Below, piece after piece: positions 16,330 to 24,558 of a stretch of 26,422 nucleotides of DNA. Origin of the DNA: Prevotella sp. CAG:1320 (GTDB lineage Bacteria; Bacteroidota; Bacteroidia; Bacteroidales; Bacteroidaceae); assembly GCA_000435635.1 (NCBI GenBank), contig FR882153.1, positions 54,011 through 80,432 of the forward strand, written 5' to 3'. The stretch's first letter is position 1, and every line of letters starts with the position of its first letter. The position numbers and the translations under genes are program-made. The notes beneath the pieces were generated by a model, which saw nothing but the letters and a program-made list of their open reading frames with translations, made no database searches and had not been told where the DNA came from.

Positions 16330-17123
16330 GGATAAACTGGAAGAAAACCTTCGTCGTCACGCTCGATGTTATACTTGCCGTATATCTCGTGCTTGTATTC
16401 ACCTCGTTCAACAAACCGGATGAAACGAGGAAACGTTGCGTGAAGGTGGCCATCAACATAGAAGATGAGATGACTAATGGTTTTCTGGATGCCAGTGATA
16501 TCAAGCGCAGGTTACAGGCTTGCAAACTTTATCCACTTAATAAACCTATGGCTCAGGTTAATACGCGAGAGATAGAGGCTATGTTGAAGCGAAGCCCGTT
16601 CGTGAAGACTACGGATTGCTATAAGACAGAAGATGGAGTGGTGCACATTCTCCTGACGCAGCGCATGCCCGTGGTGCGTATCAAGAGCCTTAACAATGAT
16701 GATTACTATTTGGATGACCAAGATCAGGTAATGCCTAATACTCGCTATACCAGTGATTTGATTATTGCCACAGGACATATCAACAAGGCTTTCGCCAAGG
16801 ATTATGTCTCTGTTCTAAGCAAGTGTCTTATGGCAAGCGAATTGTGGAGGAATCAAATAGAGCAAATCAATGTCTTGCCCGATAAGGGCATTGAACTGGT
16901 GCCCCGAGTGGGTAATCACGTGGTGTATATCGGGCAACTGCCTGAGTCTACAAATGCCGCTAAACGAAAAGAGGAAGTGAGCGCTTATGTGGAAAAGAAG
17001 ATGAAGCGACTTGAGTTCTTCTATAAGTATGGCCTCTCTCAAGCTGGTTGGAACAAGTACTCCTACATCAACTTGGAGTTTGACAACCAAATTATTTGTA
17101 AGAAGGGAAGTCCTCATTTGTAG
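16326..17123 (+). CDS. ftsQ: Cell division protein FtsQ
   Basis: 265-aa bitopic inner-membrane protein linking early and late divisome parts. A short cytoplasmic N-terminus, one membrane helix (about residues 8-28, TFVVTLDVILAVYLVLVFTS) and a periplasmic POTRA-like region (about 40-115, with SDIKRRLQ and the block EAMLKRSPFVKTTDCYK) give the FtsQ layout. The following beta domain ends in YINLEFDNQIICKK, the FtsQ-type closing motif. Sequence similarity in this family is weak; position before ftsA-ftsZ supports the call strongly. Confidence 0.88.
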   Translation: MRINWKKTFVVTLDVILAVYLVLVFTSFNKPDETRKRCVKVAINIEDEMTNGFLDASDIKRRLQACKLYPLNKPMAQVNTREIEAMLKRSPFVKTTDCYKTEDGVVHILLTQRMPVVRIKSLNNDDYYLDDQDQVMPNTRYTSDLIIATGHINKAFAKDYVSVLSKCLMASELWRNQIEQINVLPDKGIELVPRVGNHVVYIGQLPESTNAAKRKEEVSAYVEKKMKRLEFFYKYGLSQAGWNKYSYINLEFDNQIICKKGSPHL

Positions 17124-17129
17124 GACTTC
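17107..17129 (+). other. Hairpin across the ftsQ stop codon
   Basis: Perfect 8-bp inverted repeat GAAGTCCT / AGGACTTC with a 7-base loop. The ftsQ stop (17121-17123) lies at the end of the loop and the start of the descending arm. Only three Ts follow, so full termination is unlikely; it could attenuate transcription or set mRNA ends between ftsQ and the more abundant ftsA-ftsZ message. Confidence 0.45.
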
Positions 17130-17170
17130 TTTGAAGCATTGTGAAATAAGGAAATGATAATATTAGGACT

Positions 17171-18598
17171 ATGCCAAATGATTTTATTGTAGCTATTGAA
17201 TTAGGTTCATCCAAGATGACCGGCATTGCCGGAAAGAACAACATCGACGGAAGTATCACGGTTTATGCCATCGTCGAGGAGGACTCCAATGCATGCATAC
17301 GCAAGGGAGTCGTCTACAACTTGGACAAGACGGGACAGTGCTTGACCAATATCATCCAGCGGCTCAAGACCATTCTCAAGCATGAGATCACTCAGGTATA
17401 TGTAGGTGTAGGCGGCCAATCCATCCGTAGCGTCAAGAATGTCATTATCAAGGACTTCCCTGACGGAACGATAATATCGCAGGACATGGTCAATGAAATC
17501 ATGGACATCAACAGGGCCATGACCTATCCAGAGCAGGAGATATTGGACTCTGCCGTACAGGAATATAGGGTGGATGCACAATACCAGTTGGATCCTGTTG
17601 GTATACAATGTAATCACTTGGAAGGCAATTTCCTCAACATCTTGTGGCGCAAGTCTTTCTATCATCACATCAACACTTGTTTTGAGATGGCAGGCATTCC
17701 CATCGCGGAGATGTATTTGGCTCCCCTTGCCTTGGCGGACAGCGTGCTGACTGATGCGGAGAAGCGCATGGGTTGCTTGTTGGTGGACTTGGGGGCAGAT
17801 ACCACTACGGTGTGCGTGTATCACAAGAACATTCTCCGCCATTTGGCTGTGATACCATTGGGAAGCAATAACATTAACAAAGATCTCGTTAATACGTTCC
17901 AGCTGGATGACAACGAGGCGGAGGAGATGAAGTTGAAATACGCTTCGGCCTATACTGATAACAGTTCCATAGAGAATATGCCCAATTACGTGATAGACCA
18001 AGAGCGACAGATGGAAAGTCGCAAGTTTATCGAGTTGGTGGAGGGAAGATTGGCGGAGATTATCCAGAATGCGTGGTTCCAGGTGCCTAGTGAGTATGCG
18101 GACAAACTTGGAGGTGGTATTGTCCTTACGGGAGGCGGTAGCAATATGCCCGAGATTCAAAAGGCTTTTCAACAGCATACGCATATAGAGAAAATCCGGA
18201 TTGCCAAGTTTATCAGCCAGTCAGTGAATAGTAACGATCAAAAGGTGACGGAGCAAAAGGGTATGATGAATACCATATTGGGACTCTTGGCCAAAGGCAA
18301 TATGAATTGCGCAGGTGAAGAAATCCGCAATGACCTTTTTGACTCCAATAACAATTCCAAGCCAGTGCGCAATCCGAACGATACCAATAAGGTAGGCGTG
18401 GTTTTGACCGCCGCTGAAAAGCAGAAAGCGGAGGAAGAAGCCAAGAAGAAACGCGAGGAGGAAGAACAGGCTCGTCAAAAAGCCGCGGCTGAAGAGGCTC
18501 GCCGCCTGGAGGAGGAAAGAAGGCAAAATAGTTTTATCCATAAGATGGGCAGGCGCATCAAGCAGTTTGGCAAGAAGATGATAGAGCCGGAAGAGTGA
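17171..18598 (+). CDS. ftsA: Cell division protein FtsA
   Basis: 475-aa actin-fold ATPase that anchors FtsZ filaments to the membrane. Actin-family blocks are seen: IVAIELGSSKMTGIAG (phosphate 1), LLVDLGADTTTVCVY (phosphate 2) and GGIVLTGGGSNMPEI (adenosine). The FtsA-specific 1C domain lies at about 85-165. After the core comes a highly charged Glu/Lys/Arg-rich linker (about 414-453) and a terminal amphipathic helix FIHKMGRRIKQFGKKM, the usual membrane-targeting element. The linker is longer than in E. coli FtsA (420 aa in total). The gap to ftsQ is 47 bases, to ftsZ 35. Confidence 0.95.
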   Translation: MPNDFIVAIELGSSKMTGIAGKNNIDGSITVYAIVEEDSNACIRKGVVYNLDKTGQCLTNIIQRLKTILKHEITQVYVGVGGQSIRSVKNVIIKDFPDGTIISQDMVNEIMDINRAMTYPEQEILDSAVQEYRVDAQYQLDPVGIQCNHLEGNFLNILWRKSFYHHINTCFEMAGIPIAEMYLAPLALADSVLTDAEKRMGCLLVDLGADTTTVCVYHKNILRHLAVIPLGSNNINKDLVNTFQLDDNEAEEMKLKYASAYTDNSSIENMPNYVIDQERQMESRKFIELVEGRLAEIIQNAWFQVPSEYADKLGGGIVLTGGGSNMPEIQKAFQQHTHIEKIRIAKFISQSVNSNDQKVTEQKGMMNTILGLLAKGNMNCAGEEIRNDLFDSNNNSKPVRNPNDTNKVGVVLTAAEKQKAEEEAKKKREEEEQARQKAAAEEARRLEEERRQNSFIHKMGRRIKQFGKKMIEPEE

Positions 18599-18633
18599 TA
18601 CACGGATATGATTAACCAATAGAATAAACGAGT

Positions 18634-19938
18634 ATGACAAACATATTAGACTTCGGTGAACCCGACAAGAAGAACAGCATCATTAAGGTGATTGGTGTGG
18701 GCGGAGGTGGCGGAAACGCAGTTAATCACATGTATCGTGAAGGTATTCACGACGTGAACTTTGTTTTGTGCAACACGGATGCCCAAGCACTCAATGACTC
18801 TCCCGTTCCTGTCCATTTGCAGTTGGGAAAGGAAGGCTTGGGTGCGGGCAACAAGCCCGAAAGGGCGAAGGAGGCTGCCGAGGAAACAGAAGAAGAGATA
18901 CGTAATATGCTCAATGACGGCACCAAAATGGCTTTTATCACGGCTGGCATGGGCGGCGGCACTGGTACGGGAGCAGGCCCTGTTATCGCGCGTATTAGCA
19001 AGTCTATGGGCATTCTTACTGTTGGCATTGTTACTATACCTTTCCGTTTTGAGGGAGCCAAAAAGATAGATCAAGCCTTGGATGGGGTGGAGGAAATGGC
19101 TAAGCATGTCGATGCCCTTTTGGTCATTAACAATGAGCGTTTGCGCCAGATATATCCTAATCTGGACGTGTTCGAGGCTTTTGGCAAAGCGGATGACACG
19201 TTGAGTGTGGCCGCTAAGAGTATTTCTGAGATTATCACTGTCAATGGCATTATTAACCTTGATTTCCGTGATGTGGAAACTACGCTCAAGGATGGCGGTG
19301 TGGCTATCATGAGCACGGGCTACGGAGAAGGTGAAGGCCGTGTTGGCAAGGCTATCGAAGACGCGCTCAATTCTCCGCTACTCAATGACAATGATGTTTT
19401 CAATTCCAAGAAGATTCTCTTGAGCATCGCTTTCTCGGGAAAGAAGGAGGATAGCGATATGCTTACCATGGAGGAGATGAACGACGTGAATGATTTCATG
19501 GCCAAGTTTGGCGCTGATTTTGATTTCAAGTGGGGATTGTCCACAGATCCTGATTTGGGAAATAAAGTGAAAGTCACGCTCTTGGCTACAGGTTTTGGAA
19601 TTAAGGATGTGGAAGGCATGAGCGAGCATATCGGCAAACATGCTCAGGAAGAGGCTATCGCCCGTGCGCAAAAAGAAGAGAAAGACGCGGAACGGTTGGA
19701 ACGCATGAAGACATATTATGGGGATGGCTCTTTCACCGCTAAGTATAAGCATAGTCCTAAGATTTATCTTTTCAAGCCAGAGGACTTGGATAACGAGGAC
19801 GTGATATCCATTGTGGAGAATAATCCCACTTTCCGTCGCTCCAGCCAACAGCTGAAGGAGATACAGGCCATCTCCACGGGTGCCGGCGACAAGGTGGATA
19901 CAAGCAGTGACACGCCGGGCACCATATCGTTTGATTGA
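18634..19938 (+). CDS. ftsZ: Cell division protein FtsZ
   Basis: 434-aa tubulin-like GTPase that forms the cytokinetic ring. The glycine-rich start VIGVGGGGGNAVNHM and the tubulin signature GGGTGTG (107-113) bind GTP; NLDFRDVETTLKDGG is the T7 synergy loop that completes the neighbour's active site. The C-terminal ~110 residues are charged and unstructured, contain KIYLFKPEDLDNEDVISIVE, and end in DTPGTISFD. No DxPxFLR-type terminal peptide is visible. It is the last gene of the cluster. Confidence 0.97.
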   Translation: MTNILDFGEPDKKNSIIKVIGVGGGGGNAVNHMYREGIHDVNFVLCNTDAQALNDSPVPVHLQLGKEGLGAGNKPERAKEAAEETEEEIRNMLNDGTKMAFITAGMGGGTGTGAGPVIARISKSMGILTVGIVTIPFRFEGAKKIDQALDGVEEMAKHVDALLVINNERLRQIYPNLDVFEAFGKADDTLSVAAKSISEIITVNGIINLDFRDVETTLKDGGVAIMSTGYGEGEGRVGKAIEDALNSPLLNDNDVFNSKKILLSIAFSGKKEDSDMLTMEEMNDVNDFMAKFGADFDFKWGLSTDPDLGNKVKVTLLATGFGIKDVEGMSEHIGKHAQEEAIARAQKEEKDAERLERMKTYYGDGSFTAKYKHSPKIYLFKPEDLDNEDVISIVENNPTFRRSSQQLKEIQAISTGAGDKVDTSSDTPGTISFD

Positions 19939-20214
19939 GCCAGGACACAAGCCTCGCTTGTGCCCGACGTGCTACAGCGCATCGCTATATTTTTTGCGTG
20001 AGGTGATTGCCGGAATTGGGCGAATGGACTGGTTGCCAAATCATTCAACATATATTATAAACCGTTGGTGACCGGTATAAAACCTCTGCGAAGCTATATT
20101 CCCGCGGTTTTTCATATCATGTATTCAAGGTCGCATAGAGATGAAAAACACAAACGGTCGACACATCTATTATCCCGTCATGGGACTTGATGGATGGGAT
20201 CGTAACGAAATATC
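19939..20214. other. Non-coding tail downstream of ftsZ
   Basis: Holds a 7-bp hairpin CACAAGC/GCTTGTG (19946-19962) without a T-run and, overlapping its right arm, a 32-base element that recurs near the rRNA operon. An 87-codon frame from the ATG at 20141 runs straight through the terminator stem at 20215 and has no recognisable features, so it is not called. Confidence 0.5.
19956..19987 (+). repeat. 32-base dispersed repeat, copy A
   Basis: Starts GCTTGTG and contains CGTGCTACAG. It matches copy B at 25322-25353 at 27 of 32 positions, same orientation. The two copies bracket the accessory block between ftsZ and the rRNA operon. Confidence 0.65.
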
Positions 20215-20257
20215 CAAGGCCAGGAGCGAACCGCTCCTGGCCTTGATGTCGTTTTTT
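20215..20257 (+). terminator. Rho-independent terminator of the dcw cluster
   Basis: A perfect 14-bp GC-rich stem (20215-20228 with 20232-20245) closes an AAC loop and is followed six bases later by six Ts. It is the strongest terminator in the window and lies about 280 bases after the ftsZ stop. Confidence 0.8.
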
Positions 20258-20296
20258 ATGTTCTCGGTGCTTCTCCCTAGGGGGATAGCCTTGCTT

Positions 20297-20734
20297 CTAT
20301 GGTTTCAACCGCAGCCATACATGGCGGCTTGGTTCTGCTTTGTCACTCGCTCTTGTTCCCGCATAGTGGGTGGTCGTGTAATTGGCTGCCCCGCCATTGT
20401 CTAACTGGTTGCGGAATTTCATCACCATGCGCACTTGGGCGAAGAAATGGGTGGGATGTTGGCTATGTTCTGGCCTACAATCATTTATCACTTTGCAATC
20501 ACTGAAGTTGTTTGCCTCGAATGGAGACCACATATTGATGGTCATATAGTCTATGCCACCTTGATTAGGATCTTGGTTTTTCAGCATAATTACGGCTTTG
20601 CCCGTCATGAAGGTAAATGCAGTGTTGTAGCTATCATGTGTATAAAATGAACCTAAAGCTCTTAGGTTGAAGCCGCTGATGTTTGCCGTGTAATAGTTGG
20701 CCACTGACCATGGCTCGTAAGATGTGCCAGCCTT
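20297..20734 (-). pseudogene. 5'-truncated gene remnant, family unknown
   Basis: An open frame of about 145 codons with natural-looking protein composition (for example EPWSVANYYTANISGFN, GGIDYMTINMWSPFEANN, HFFAQVRMVMKFRNQLDN) that ends at a stop at 20297. Its upstream side runs into two adjacent stop codons (20735-20740) with no ATG start. A GTG at 20704 is possible but cuts into the similar-looking stretch before it. I read it as the 3' part of a gene whose 5' part was lost, perhaps when the ompA-side DNA arrived. I do not recognise the family. A chance frame is the alternative. Confidence 0.4.
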
Positions 20735-20812
20735 CTATCAGTAGAAGAAAGAAGATGTGACATCAGCTCGTTTGTTTACACCTCGTATTAACAATTAAAT
20801 CCATAACACAAA

Positions 20813-22162
20813 ATGAGAAAGAAAATTCTTATCATGTCTATGTTCTGCCTTGCAGCAATGACGATAAAGGCAGAACCTGTCCACCAGTATGAGGACAGTA
20901 TCATTCATCAGAAATCGTTCAGCCAGGAGCCTATGCTCTTGTCTGGCAATCCTACATATCTCAAGAATGTCAGCGAAGCAGCCAACTGGGGTAGAAATTG
21001 GTTCATCGAAGTAAAAGGCGGGGCTTCTGCTTTTCTTGGGTCGCCCATCGGTTGTGGGGATGTGTTCGACAGAGTGAAGCCTGCATTGCAGGTGGGACTC
21101 GGCAAGTGGTTCACACCCGCAATCGGTGGACGTATAGGATTTCAGGGGCTGTCATTCAAGAATGCCGAGTTCAAAAGCATGAAATATCAGTTCATTCACG
21201 CTGACTTCATGTATAACCTGACATCCGGCATACGCTGTAACGAGAATGGAATACCTCTTTGGGATGTGATACCATATCTTGGAGTTGGTATGATACACAA
21301 CTCTGACTGGTCGGGCTCATGTACTTGCTCAGGAGGTTCAAGTGGCAGCCATCCGTTCGCCTTCTCATACGGCATAGAGGCCAGATACCGTCTCAATGAC
21401 CGTATTCATCTCGTGGCTGGGATAAGCGGAATGACAACAGCCAAGAACTTTGATGACATCGGTACTTCAACAAAATTCGGGGACCACATGCTTACCGTTT
21501 CAGCAGGCCTGTCCTTTACCATCGGCAAGACTGGATGGAAGCGTGTCATTGACGCTGCTCCCTATATTGAGGAAAATGTATATCTGAGAGACTACATCGA
21601 CCAGATGAAAATGGAGAATGCCCGTCTTCAAAAACGACTGGCTGGAGAAGATGATGTCAAAGCCATCTATCCGAAAAACAGCTACAGCGGTCTTAATTCT
21701 CTCCGTGCCCGTCTCTCCATGTCTGGCTCTTCAAACTTACAGGACAGCAACATGGACTCTGAGGATTGGAAAGCGGATGGCAATGGCAAGAATGCGGGAT
21801 TGACAGATGAAGATGGTCACACTAACCAGATAAGAATAGGTCTGGGAACACCTGTGTATTTCTTCTTTCAAATCAACTCGGACAAACTCGTTGACGATTC
21901 TCAAATGGTCAATCTCGATGAGATTGCGCGTATCGCAAAGGATGAGAATCTGAAAGTGTCAATATCAGGTGCAGCAGACAGTGCTACAGGTACTCAGTCA
22001 GGAAACCAGGAACTCGGCCAACGACGTGCCAACTATATTGCCAAGTCTCTCGTGGAACGTGGTATAAAAGACTCCCAGATACAGATTAAGAATTATGGTG
22101 GTATAGACAAGTACGACGCGAATGAAGCCAACCGATTCACGATCGTGATTTTGTACAAGTAG
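20813..22162 (+). CDS. OmpA-family outer-membrane protein
   Basis: 449 aa. Signal peptide MRKKILIMSMFCLAAMTIKA, then an outer-membrane beta-barrel-like region (about 55-235, with alternating strands such as WFIEVKGGASAFLG and HMLTVSAGLSFTIGK). A short coiled coil DQMKMENARLQKRL follows, then an acidic linker. The C-terminal OmpA domain (about 340-449, from VYFFFQINSDKLVDDSQM) keeps the peptidoglycan-binding pair, D389 in AADSATG and the arginines R404-R405 in ELGQRRANYIAKSL. It should tether the outer membrane to peptidoglycan. Upstream a weak promoter is possible (TTTG 20771-20774 with TAAATCCA 20796-20803). Its codon style differs from the dcw genes, which suggests separate origin. Confidence 0.88.
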   Translation: MRKKILIMSMFCLAAMTIKAEPVHQYEDSIIHQKSFSQEPMLLSGNPTYLKNVSEAANWGRNWFIEVKGGASAFLGSPIGCGDVFDRVKPALQVGLGKWFTPAIGGRIGFQGLSFKNAEFKSMKYQFIHADFMYNLTSGIRCNENGIPLWDVIPYLGVGMIHNSDWSGSCTCSGGSSGSHPFAFSYGIEARYRLNDRIHLVAGISGMTTAKNFDDIGTSTKFGDHMLTVSAGLSFTIGKTGWKRVIDAAPYIEENVYLRDYIDQMKMENARLQKRLAGEDDVKAIYPKNSYSGLNSLRARLSMSGSSNLQDSNMDSEDWKADGNGKNAGLTDEDGHTNQIRIGLGTPVYFFFQINSDKLVDDSQMVNLDEIARIAKDENLKVSISGAADSATGTQSGNQELGQRRANYIAKSLVERGIKDSQIQIKNYGGIDKYDANEANRFTIVILYK

Positions 22163-22414
22163 TCCTATGCTTGAAGCAGGCGTTCAGTAGTGTGTTAATG
22201 AATACATGTACACACTTATACATGTGTACATATTCACTGACAATGCTTGTTCCATGAATAATCAAGGCACTAATAACTTTTTTCATCATAACTGGGTGCT
22301 TGCTCGTGATGAGTAGGCACCTTTGCTTTTATGGTGACAACATTACAGAAGATAGCGGATAATTCTTCGCCATTTATGCTCAAAAACTCGGAATAATCAA
22401 AATTTTCGCTTATC
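22163..22414. other. Spacer between ompA-like gene and Nudix regulator
   Basis: No gene seen. It holds a dyad (22200-22235) whose arms ATGTACACA/TGTGTACAT enclose an 8-base loop, with GAAT/ATTC extending the outside after a 2-base bulge, and a likely terminator further on. The remaining bases are AT-rich without recognisable signals. Confidence 0.5.
22295..22330 (+). terminator. Probable terminator of the OmpA-family gene
   Basis: GGTGC/GCACC outer stem with an inner CTC-GTGAT-GAG stem, separated by 3-base internal loops, followed by TTTGCTTTT. It lies 132 bases after the stop codon. Confidence 0.5.
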
Positions 22415-22458
22415 GCGTCATTTTTACGCCAAAATATTTGTTTGCGTCAAAATAACGC
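22415..22458 (+). promoter_or_regulatory. Twin palindromic operator of the Nudix regulator
   Basis: GCGTCATTTTTACGC (22415-22429) and GCGTCAAAATAACGC (22444-22458) share the dyad consensus GCGTNA-N3-TNACGC, with centres 29 bp apart. The second copy fills the spacer between the -33 and -7 promoter boxes. A binding protein would exclude RNA polymerase; the adjacent Nudix-winged-helix protein is the obvious candidate (inference). Confidence 0.7.
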
Positions 22459-22468
22459 AGTATCTTTG
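22437..22468 (+). promoter_or_regulatory. Promoter of the Nudix regulator operon
   Basis: TTTG at 22437-22440, 20-base spacer, TATCTTTG at 22461-22468: a full Bacteroidota promoter match. The predicted start is near 22475, giving a leader of about 20 bases before the ATG at 22495. Confidence 0.8.
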
Positions 22469-22494
22469 CACCAGTAATTGAAAAACCATGTAGT

Positions 22495-23232
22495 ATGTAC
22501 ACATATAAATATCCTCATCCTGCTGTCACTACAGACAGTGTAATATTTGGCTTTGATGGGTCAAGCATAAATATTCTCCTCATAGAGCGAGGTCTGGAAC
22601 CATATAAAGGTAGCTGGGCTTTGCCAGGAGGTTTCCTCCGCATGGACGAAACGGTAGAGGAGGGAGCCAAACGAGAACTTTGCGAAGAGACAAATATAAA
22701 AGATGTCTATCTGGAGCAGTTCCATGTATTCAGCGGTGTCAATCGTGACCCTCGTGAAAGGGTGCTGACGGTTGCATTCTTTGCCTTAGTGAGCAAAAAT
22801 GACTTCAAGGTGTTGGCTGGTGACGATGCAAACAAGGCGCAATGGCATGAGTGGAATCACCTCCCACCTTTAGCCTTTGATCATGCTGAGATTATCAGTA
22901 TGGCGAGAAAGAAACTACAGGAGAAACTGAGAGTGTCGCCCATCGCCTTCAAACTATTGGACAATGAGTTTAAGATGGACGAACTGCAGCGTATCTACGA
23001 ACTGATACATGAGAAGAAGTACGACCGGCGTAACTTCATGCGTAAGATGGAGGCTTCTGGCTTTCTATCAAAAAAAGAACAGGAAGATAATCGCGTATGC
23101 AATACTATGCTTCCTGATGACATGGATGAAGTTGCTTCCCAACGTACCCTCTATGTGTATTCTTTTGACGAAGAAGCGTTTGATAAGGCGAGTGCATCCA
23201 AGGAATGGAGAAAATATCCTTTTGACTTTTAA
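22495..23232 (+). CDS. Nudix-winged-helix transcriptional regulator (NrtR/AraR type)
   Basis: 245 aa. The N-terminal Nudix domain (about 10-145) carries the box G46-x5-E52-x7-R60-E61-L-C-E64-E65-T-N67-I. It is intact except that the usual glycine near the end is N67, so hydrolase activity is possible but not assured. The C-terminal ~90 residues (from KLLDNEFKMDELQRIYELI) form the winged helix-turn-helix of this group, ending in RTLYVYSFDEEAFDK. Characterised relatives are NrtR, which senses ADP-ribose and controls NAD genes, and the B. thetaiotaomicron arabinose regulator AraR. The association with a macro-like gene favours an ADP-ribose-type ligand here (inference). It heads a three-gene unit; the next gene starts 12 bases on. 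Confidence 0.87.
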   Translation: MYTYKYPHPAVTTDSVIFGFDGSSINILLIERGLEPYKGSWALPGGFLRMDETVEEGAKRELCEETNIKDVYLEQFHVFSGVNRDPRERVLTVAFFALVSKNDFKVLAGDDANKAQWHEWNHLPPLAFDHAEIISMARKKLQEKLRVSPIAFKLLDNEFKMDELQRIYELIHEKKYDRRNFMRKMEASGFLSKKEQEDNRVCNTMLPDDMDEVASQRTLYVYSFDEEAFDKASASKEWRKYPFDF

Positions 23233-23244
23233 TAATATCTGGTT

Positions 23245-24558
23245 ATGAAATCAATTACAGTTATCCGAACTTCGGATTTGAGTTTACCTCATTCGGTACG
23301 CTCTTACACAGACGGCTGTGCGCATGAATACTCCGAGACTGATCCTTGGACAAAAATTGCGCAATTAGCTTATCGACTAAAGCGTGGAGCAAATCTGTTG
23401 CCTGATTTTTTGGAAGACATAGAGAGACACATGGAACACCCTGCTTATCAGAGTTATGAGAATACGGCAAAGCAGAGTATAGCTTCCTATATCGAACTAC
23501 TGCGCATTGACGAAAACCACATCTTTACGATAGAGTTAGCAGAAAGCAACAGCTTTAAAAAATTATTTCAGTTACTGACAGAAGAGATACTCTATCGCTA
23601 TTGGGAGGAGAATGTCAATGATGATAAGGTAGTGTGTCATTTCGATGATGTGCATTATAGCTACAATGAGATAGCCTCACGCTATGCCAATTCGCCAACA
23701 TTAAAACGTGACTTTATCAAGTATATCTCAACCTCTCAGGAAACACTCCGTAACATTGAAGTAGAGAAGTACAACCTGGACTTGAAAAACGGCTGGGCAA
23801 TGCTTGCCGAGGATCTTTACGGGTATACTCTATGGTCTGACAAGGAAGAGGATGAACGCATATATCCAGGCGATGACTCATTCATTCACGATTTCAACAA
23901 TAAGGTTGAATCAAAGTATAAGTATGTTGTGGGTGTACCTCCCATGCCATTCTCAGGTAACCTTCTCGATGCCAAGGTTGTCATTCTGACGTTGAATCCT
24001 GGATATGTGGAGAAGGTCAACAAAACTCAGTGTATGGCAATGATACCAGCCCAAAAAGAGCAGTTGCTGAGCTTAATGAGAAACGCATTGACCTTTCAGG
24101 GAGAAGGCATTTATGACGGATATGAATGTTCGAGAGTTCAAGGTGATTATTACTGGCAAAAGGCTTTTGATCAACTTGCAATGGAGGCATACGGAAGTCC
24201 TTCATCAGAGATATATCATCCTATCTACCATGACATTGCGTTCTTTCAGCTCATCGGCTATCACTCCGAGAAGTTCAAGTACTCAGCAGGTATAAAGCAT
24301 TTGCCTTCGACGATATTTACCAACCTGTTGGCAAAGTATCTTGCTACGAAAACAGACAAGACTTTTCTCATTCTACGCTCTGAGTCCCTCTGGAAGGAAA
24401 CCTTTGGTGAAGAAGTGTGGAATAAACTGGAAGAAGAAGGTCGCTTGATTACCAAGGGGCATAAAGGGATGTCTCAGAAGATAACGCGAGGGAACCTCAA
24501 AAAAGACAATGGATTCGACAAACTTGTCAATGTATTAAAGCCTAACAAACATGAATAA
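23245..24558 (+). CDS. Uncharacterised 437-aa protein, possible UDG-fold segment
   Basis: I do not recognise the family with certainty. The protein has no signal peptide or membrane helix and should be cytosolic. The N-terminal half is helical and charged. The second half opens with PPMPFSGNLLDAKVVILTLN and then P252-G253-Y254; a hydrophobic strand ending in NPG with an upstream PF-SG stretch resembles motif 1 of the uracil-DNA-glycosylase superfamily. Later, KHLPSTIFTNLLAKYLA and KGHKGMSQKITRGNL occupy the places where such folds carry substrate-contact loops, but no HPSPLS-type motif is present. It sits 12 bases after the Nudix regulator, and its final codons overlap the original ATG of the macro-like gene, so the three form one operon. 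Confidence 0.7.
   Translation: MKSITVIRTSDLSLPHSVRSYTDGCAHEYSETDPWTKIAQLAYRLKRGANLLPDFLEDIERHMEHPAYQSYENTAKQSIASYIELLRIDENHIFTIELAESNSFKKLFQLLTEEILYRYWEENVNDDKVVCHFDDVHYSYNEIASRYANSPTLKRDFIKYISTSQETLRNIEVEKYNLDLKNGWAMLAEDLYGYTLWSDKEEDERIYPGDDSFIHDFNNKVESKYKYVVGVPPMPFSGNLLDAKVVILTLNPGYVEKVNKTQCMAMIPAQKEQLLSLMRNALTFQGEGIYDGYECSRVQGDYYWQKAFDQLAMEAYGSPSSEIYHPIYHDIAFFQLIGYHSEKFKYSAGIKHLPSTIFTNLLAKYLATKTDKTFLILRSESLWKETFGEEVWNKLEEEGRLITKGHKGMSQKITRGNLKKDNGFDKLVNVLKPNKHE

Noticed and set aside
17207..18184. 325-codon minus-strand frame opposite ftsA
   Set aside because: Shadow of the ftsA frame; no recognisable domain.
20141..20404. 87-codon + strand frame after ftsZ
   Set aside because: Runs through the strong terminator stem and T-run and then antisense to the remnant; codon use looks random.
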